In this document: piece after piece, positions 31,939 to 36,185 of the stretch
Layout: every line of letters starts with the position of its first letter
How positions within the stretch are numbered: the stretch's first letter is position 1
Assembly: GCA_017548065.1 (NCBI GenBank)
Contig: JAFYNQ010000016.1
Location: 1 to 36,185, forward strand
Direction: 5' to 3'
DNA: 36,185 nucleotides
Source: Oscillospiraceae bacterium
GTDB lineage: Bacteria > Bacillota > Clostridia > Oscillospirales > Oscillospiraceae
The notes under the pieces: generated by a model
Told to the model about the DNA's origin: nothing
What the model saw: the letters and a program-made list of their open reading frames with translations, nothing else
The model's database searches: none
Program-made: the position numbers and the translations under genes

Positions 31939-33699
31939 ATGTGGGAGACCGGTTTTGTTCTCTCTTTGTGCGCCGTTGCGCTTTTTGTGCTGGTGGCGGC
32001 TTTGTTCCGAAATAAGCTGAAGCCTTTTTATGTGCTGTTTGCCGGTGTGCTGGTAACTGCAACCATCGCATTTTATCCGGCTTGCTATCTGCTGGTGTCA
32101 GAAGGTGCCGGTAGAGGTGCAACAGCGGTTTTGTATGCCTTTGTAAATGCCATGCGCATCTTCGCCATTGGCAGCGAGGACGAACTGCTTGTGGGCATCA
32201 CCTGCGAAGAGGCAGGTGATTTTTGGGTCGTCTATCGTGTACTGCTGGTGGCGCTGATGGTGATAGCACCCTTCTTCACCTTCGGCTTTGCGGTATCTCT
32301 CTTTAAGAACTTTTCTGCACAGCTGCGTCTGTCTCTGCTGTGGAATCGGGACGCATATGTATTCTCTCAGCTGAACGAGCGCTCTCTGTTGCTGGCAACA
32401 GATATCAGAAAAAATCACCCCAAGGCAGCCATTGCCTTTGGCAGTGTTTCCGCAGAGTCCTCCCAGGAACTGGCAGAGCGTGCGGAGAAGCTGGGAGCCA
32501 TTTTGTTCTCCAAGGGCGTTGTGGAAATCGGCTTCAAGCTGTATTCCCCCAAGCGCCAGCTGCGGTTCTTTGCAATTGCGGAAGATCCTGCGGAAAACCT
32601 GGAGCGCACGGTGGAACTGGTGGAAACCTACAAAACACGGGATAACACCCACGTGTATCTGTTCTCCGGCGAGACAGAAAGTGAAATGCTTCTTTCCGCT
32701 ATGGATAAGGGTAAGGTCAAGGTTCGCCGCATCAATGAGGTGCGTTCTCTTGTGAACCGACTGCTGTATGAGCAGGGAAATGTCCTCTTTGACTCTGCCA
32801 AGGCAGGCGTGGACGGCAACAAGCACATCTGCGCTGTTGTTGTGGGCATGGGTCGCTACGGCACCGAGGTGGTCAAGGCGCTGACTTGGTTTGGTCAGAT
32901 GGACGGCTATGTGCTGGATATCCATGTATTTGACAAAGATCCCCAGGCGGAGGCTCGCTTCATGGCGCTGGCGCCGGAGCTTATGCGCAAAGAATTTAAC
33001 GGCACCAATATTCCGGGCGAGGCACAGTACAGCATTACCGTCAACGGTGGTGTGGATGTGAAGAGCGCAGAGTTTGTGCGTCGTATTCAGGCACTGGAGG
33101 ACGCCACCTATGTGGTGGTGGCTTTGGGTGCTGACAGCGCCAATATTGACACGGCTGTGGATCTGCGTACCTACTTTGCCCAGGTGGATTGTACCCCGGT
33201 GATCAATGCCATCGTGCATAATTCTCACCAGAAGACAGTCCTGACCGGTATTAAGAACTACAGAGGTCAGTCCTACGACATCACCTTCATTGGCGATCTG
33301 GAAACTGCCTGCAGTGAGGCGGTACTGCTGAACTCCGAGCTGGAGGAGGATGCACTGCGCCGTCACCTGAAGTGGGGCAAGGAAGAGGAATTCTGGACCT
33401 ATGAGTATAACTACCGCTCCTCTGTGGCTTCTGCCATCCATATGAAGGCAAGGATCCATTGCGGCATCCCCGGTGCAAACAAGAAGGAAGGGGAGCTGAC
33501 GGTGGAGGAACGGGATATCATTGAGGTGTTGGAGCATCGCCGTTGGAATGCTTATATGCGTACCGAGGGCTATGTCTACAGCGGCAGCCGTGACAAAGCC
33601 AGCCGTAATGACCTGGCAAAGCGGCACCATGACCTGGTTCCCTTTGCTGCGCTTTCCGAGGAAGACAAGCGAAAAGACAGTAAAGTCGGCACAAACTGA
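31939..33699 (+). CDS. Membrane protein with TrkA-N/Rossmann domains and C-terminal RyR domain
   Basis: ATG 31939 has GGAG 8 nt upstream; a TTG at 31918 overlaps the previous stop. The 586-residue protein has membrane helices at about 5-23, 32-52 and 98-121. A first Rossmann-like segment starts at YVFSQLNERSLLLATDI (140-156); a second has ICAVVVGMGRYGTEVVKAL (297-315, GMGRYG loop), as in TrkA-N/RCK nucleotide-binding domains. The C-terminus (about 527-580) reads VLEHRRWNAYM...GY...RHHDLVPFAALSEEDK, matching prokaryotic RyR domains (HxxW...GW...H-x-x-L-x-P-[WF]-x-x-L-x-E). Such domains are proposed nucleotide-ligand sensors in conflict systems. It is plausibly the sensor of this locus. Confidence 0.78.
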   Translation: MWETGFVLSLCAVALFVLVAALFRNKLKPFYVLFAGVLVTATIAFYPACYLLVSEGAGRGATAVLYAFVNAMRIFAIGSEDELLVGITCEEAGDFWVVYRVLLVALMVIAPFFTFGFAVSLFKNFSAQLRLSLLWNRDAYVFSQLNERSLLLATDIRKNHPKAAIAFGSVSAESSQELAERAEKLGAILFSKGVVEIGFKLYSPKRQLRFFAIAEDPAENLERTVELVETYKTRDNTHVYLFSGETESEMLLSAMDKGKVKVRRINEVRSLVNRLLYEQGNVLFDSAKAGVDGNKHICAVVVGMGRYGTEVVKALTWFGQMDGYVLDIHVFDKDPQAEARFMALAPELMRKEFNGTNIPGEAQYSITVNGGVDVKSAEFVRRIQALEDATYVVVALGADSANIDTAVDLRTYFAQVDCTPVINAIVHNSHQKTVLTGIKNYRGQSYDITFIGDLETACSEAVLLNSELEEDALRRHLKWGKEEEFWTYEYNYRSSVASAIHMKARIHCGIPGANKKEGELTVEERDIIEVLEHRRWNAYMRTEGYVYSGSRDKASRNDLAKRHHDLVPFAALSEEDKRKDSKVGTN

Positions 33700-33706
33700 C
33701 AAATAT

Positions 33707-33731
33707 CCCCGTTCTGCGTAGCAGGACGGGG
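33707..33731 (+). terminator. Terminator of the ClpP-RyR cluster
   Basis: CCCCGTTCTGC pairs with GCAGGACGGGG (one T-G pair) around a GTA loop, followed by a weak T-rich stretch (AATTTGCTTT). It is probably a moderate terminator. Confidence 0.7.
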
Positions 33732-33805
33732 AATTTGCTTTGTGGCAGATTCCACAAAAACGGAGTGGGTAAATTGTGCAGTACGTATAAAACACGGTGT
33801 TCCCG

Positions 33806-33834
33806 TTGCAATTTTGCCATTCTAGTGGTAGAAT
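33806..33834 (+). promoter_or_regulatory. Promoter of the beta-helix surface protein
   Basis: TTGCAA (33806-33811) and TAGAAT (33829-33834) are separated by 17 nt. A leader of about 50 nt follows, with AGGAGG at 33878-33883, 7 nt before the ATG. Confidence 0.75.
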
Positions 33835-33890
33835 ATGTGAGCCAGGTCGTCCGAATAGGATGACAAAACGAATTTTTAGGAGGAAAAACA

Positions 33891-36185
33891 ATGGCAAAGA
33901 ATCTGAAAAAGCTTTTGAGCTTTGTGCTGGCAATGATCATGGTTCTGTCTATGATCCCTGCTGTCTATGCTGACGAGACCACAGAGCCCGAAACAAATGA
34001 AACGATCCCTGAAGATGTTCAGTGGATTGAAATTGCAAGCGAAGATGATTGGAAGGAGTGGTTTGGCGGCAAGGATAAGTCCAAGCTCATGACCACTTAT
34101 GCCAACAGCACAGCTTATGTGAAGCTGACCCAGGATGTGGCATTCTCCACGAATGCGCTGATCACCATCGGTTACACCAATCCTGTCAAAATGGATCTGG
34201 TACTGGATCTGGGTGGCAACACCCTGACCATTAACCAGGGTACTTACAAGAACCGTATCTTTGGTGTTTACGGTGAATCTGATTTCACCATCCAGAACGG
34301 TACAATTGTAAACAATGTGGCAGTTACCTCCCAGCATGGCGGCTTGGTGCTGGTAAGCGTGGGTAACCTGAATGTTAAGAATGTCACCGTTACCGACAAT
34401 AATACCGGTGCCTTTGCCTGCAACGGTAAGATCTTCAGCTATTCTGCAAACTGTGGTGGCATGTTGGAGAATGTGACCATCACCTCCGACACCAGCAACA
34501 GCAAGAGTTCCTATAAGACTGACGGAAGCTATCAGTATGGCGCAGGTGGCCTGATTTCCAATGCCGGCGACCTGACCATCAAGAACTGTAATTTCACTGC
34601 CAGCAGCGAGACCACTGTTGAGACAGAAAAGAACCGCATTTACTACGGCGGCATCGTGGCTGCTCTGGGCGGCACTACCACCATTACCGATACCACCTTC
34701 AACGGCGGTGTTGCTTATGTCGGTGGTGCCATCGGTGCTTCTTCCACTGCTGCAACGGTAAATGTTGAAAACTGCACCTTCAATGGCAGCTTTGCCACCA
34801 ACGGTGGTGTTTTGGGCGCTGAGTATGGCGTTATCAATGCTACAAATTGTACCTTCACCGGCAGTACCGCAACCCACGGTGGTGTGGCGACTGTTTTGGA
34901 AAACGGCGCAGTCAACCTGACGGATTGCGAAATTACAAATACCGTAGCAACCAGCCGTGGCGGCGCTCTCTACGTTTATGCAAACAAGCGTGATGTTGCT
35001 ATGAATGTGGTCAACACCAGTATTACCAATTGCCAAGCTCCCAACGGCGGCGCACTTATGGTTTGGGGCAGAGGTACTGTTGCGATTACCGGCGGCACCA
35101 TCACCGGCTGTAAGGCTACTACCGGCGTGGGCGGCGCACTGTACTTCGGCAACAACGGCTGGACCAGTGGCGGCCCCAAGGCTACCATTGACGGCCTGAC
35201 CGTTATTGACTGTGAATCTGTGGGCAATGGCGGCGCTATGTATGCTACCAATACCACAGTTACCAACAAGGATACCGGTGTTGTCACCGTTTACACACCT
35301 TGTGAGATCACCATTAAGAACTCCCACATCTCCGGTGGTAAGGCTACCCAGGATGAGGCCTTCGGCGGCAACATCTACGTGGCAGGCTCCGACAGAGTTC
35401 TGTCCAACGGCACTGTTCTGCGCAGCACCGTTACTTTTGAAAACACTGTGATTGAAAACGGTGAAGCCAACAGCTGGGGCGGCAATGTTGGCATTGCAGG
35501 CTTTGCAAATCTGATTTTTACAGATTGCACCATCCGTGGCGGCTCTGTTGTTGACAGCAAGAGCTCCGGCGGCGGCAACCTTTACATGGGTAATGCCAAC
35601 TCTGACATCACCCTGAACAATACCACCGTGGCCAACGGTACTGCTGCAAACTTCGGCGGCAACATCCGTATCGGCGGCGGTACGGTGATTATGAACGGCG
35701 GCCTGATTGAAGGCGGTACTGCTGCAAAGGGCAGCGAAGAGATCTACCTGAACGACAATGCGGCTGCTGTTTTCAAGATGTTTGACGGCACCATCCGTAG
35801 CGATGCTACTAAGATTCCTGCACTGCATTCTGCAGGCAAAGGTCAGCTGGCTCTGTACAACGGCACAGTAGAAGGCTTTGATCCCACTGCATTCGTTCCC
35901 TACGGCGAGGCTGTTGCTACTGCAAACGGCGAGAATGCTTACACTGTGAAGCACCTGGCTGTTGACGGCGCTACCACCAAGGAAGGTACCTGCGAAGAGG
36001 CCGGCACTGTTACCATTGTCTGCCCCACCTGTGAGCATACCTATGTTTACGAAGAGGCTGCAGCCGGTCACGCTATCGTGATTGACAAGGCTGTTGCTGC
36101 TACCTGCACCGAAGCAGGCCTGACCGAGGGTCAGCACTGCGCACTGTGCGACTACGCTGTCGCTCAGGAAGTGATCCCCGCAGCC
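33891..36185 (+). CDS. Large secreted beta-helix surface protein, 3' end outside window
   Basis: The frame is open from ATG 33891 to the last base, giving 765 residues so far. A signal peptide (KKLLSFVLAMIMVLSMIPAVYA) predicts cleavage after residue 27. From about residue 100 to 660 the protein is built of short repeats rich in Gly-Gly-Ala, Asn and Thr (GGALYV, NCTFNGS, GGNIYV), the pattern of right-handed parallel beta-helix proteins such as polymorphic-membrane-protein-like adhesins. From about 690 it changes to repeats with Cys-x-x-Cys and TCTEAGLTEGQHCALC, a tandem module common in clostridial surface proteins. An anchor (LPXTG or SLH) would lie beyond the window. It likely functions in adhesion or glycan contact, by family resemblance only. 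Confidence 0.85.
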   Translation, partial: MAKNLKKLLSFVLAMIMVLSMIPAVYADETTEPETNETIPEDVQWIEIASEDDWKEWFGGKDKSKLMTTYANSTAYVKLTQDVAFSTNALITIGYTNPVKMDLVLDLGGNTLTINQGTYKNRIFGVYGESDFTIQNGTIVNNVAVTSQHGGLVLVSVGNLNVKNVTVTDNNTGAFACNGKIFSYSANCGGMLENVTITSDTSNSKSSYKTDGSYQYGAGGLISNAGDLTIKNCNFTASSETTVETEKNRIYYGGIVAALGGTTTITDTTFNGGVAYVGGAIGASSTAATVNVENCTFNGSFATNGGVLGAEYGVINATNCTFTGSTATHGGVATVLENGAVNLTDCEITNTVATSRGGALYVYANKRDVAMNVVNTSITNCQAPNGGALMVWGRGTVAITGGTITGCKATTGVGGALYFGNNGWTSGGPKATIDGLTVIDCESVGNGGAMYATNTTVTNKDTGVVTVYTPCEITIKNSHISGGKATQDEAFGGNIYVAGSDRVLSNGTVLRSTVTFENTVIENGEANSWGGNVGIAGFANLIFTDCTIRGGSVVDSKSSGGGNLYMGNANSDITLNNTTVANGTAANFGGNIRIGGGTVIMNGGLIEGGTAAKGSEEIYLNDNAAAVFKMFDGTIRSDATKIPALHSAGKGQLALYNGTVEGFDPTAFVPYGEAVATANGENAYTVKHLAVDGATTKEGTCEEAGTVTIVCPTCEHTYVYEEAAAGHAIVIDKAVAATCTEAGLTEGQHCALCDYAVAQEVIPAA

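Noticed and set aside
34300-35760. Repeated GGC-rich units suggesting a CRISPR or tandem DNA array
   Set aside because: The units keep a protein reading frame, vary in length and sequence, and encode beta-helix rungs. There are no constant repeats with unique spacers.
33876-36137. Open frame of 753 codons on the minus strand
   Set aside because: It is the mirror of the low-complexity beta-helix gene, whose own frame has a promoter, ribosome site and signal peptide.

Overview
The window reads as chromosome from a gut-type, low-to-mid GC Firmicute, most likely a clostridium of the Oscillospirales (Oscillospiraceae/Ruminococcaceae-like). The support is indirect: strong AGGAGG-type ribosome sites, consensus sigma-A promoters (TTGACA-17-TATAAT type), long rho-independent hairpins, Gram-positive lipoproteins, YitT and DUF4349 proteins, a clostridial surface protein with Cys-x-x-Cys repeats, and an intergenic multi-hairpin repeat (808-927) that I recognise from such genomes. 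No rRNA, complete tRNA, CRISPR array or intact insertion sequence is visible.

Layout. 1-1440 is gene-poor and repeat-rich: a 3' tRNA fragment, two copies of a 60-nt ungapped repeat, two copies of a terminator-plus-hairpin module, a DUF1871-like gene with no clear start, and an AT-rich two-helix membrane protein. 1492-4356 holds a FAD dehydrogenase (COG2509 type), an HprK-like P-loop ATPase and a convergent HAD phosphatase. 4498-13463 is a seven-gene co-directional cluster that looks carbohydrate-related: PHP/discoidin metallohydrolase, DUF4838 protein, aldose-1-epimerase-like protein, esterase lipoprotein, DUF4832 protein, Cof-type HAD phosphatase and an EEP-family hydrolase. A convergent PfkB sugar kinase and its upstream LysR regulator follow. 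Divergent from LysR are YitT, an alanine-dehydrogenase-like enzyme and an MmgE/PrpD protein. 18899-26052 carries a ceramidase-like lipoprotein, an M81 peptidase/SDR pair and three further lipoproteins.

The most interesting part is 26223-33699. Seven tightly packed genes encode a ClpP with a complete Ser-His-Asp triad, a Sel1-like/AAA+-like protein whose P-loop is lost, a soluble VirD4/TraG-type ATPase, a small FtsK-gamma-like winged-helix protein, then from an internal sigma-A promoter an ECF-like sigma factor, a small HxxxCxxC anti-sigma-like protein, and a membrane protein with Rossmann/TrkA-N-like domains and a C-terminal RyR-like domain. No relaxase, mating-channel or phage structural gene accompanies the VirD4-like ATPase, so this looks like a dedicated sensing, proteolysis and DNA-motor system rather than part of a conjugative element. 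I know of no named system with this composition.

The window ends inside a large secreted beta-helix surface protein whose reading frame is still open at the last base. All functional statements come from reading motifs and gene order by eye. No database search or structure prediction was run.
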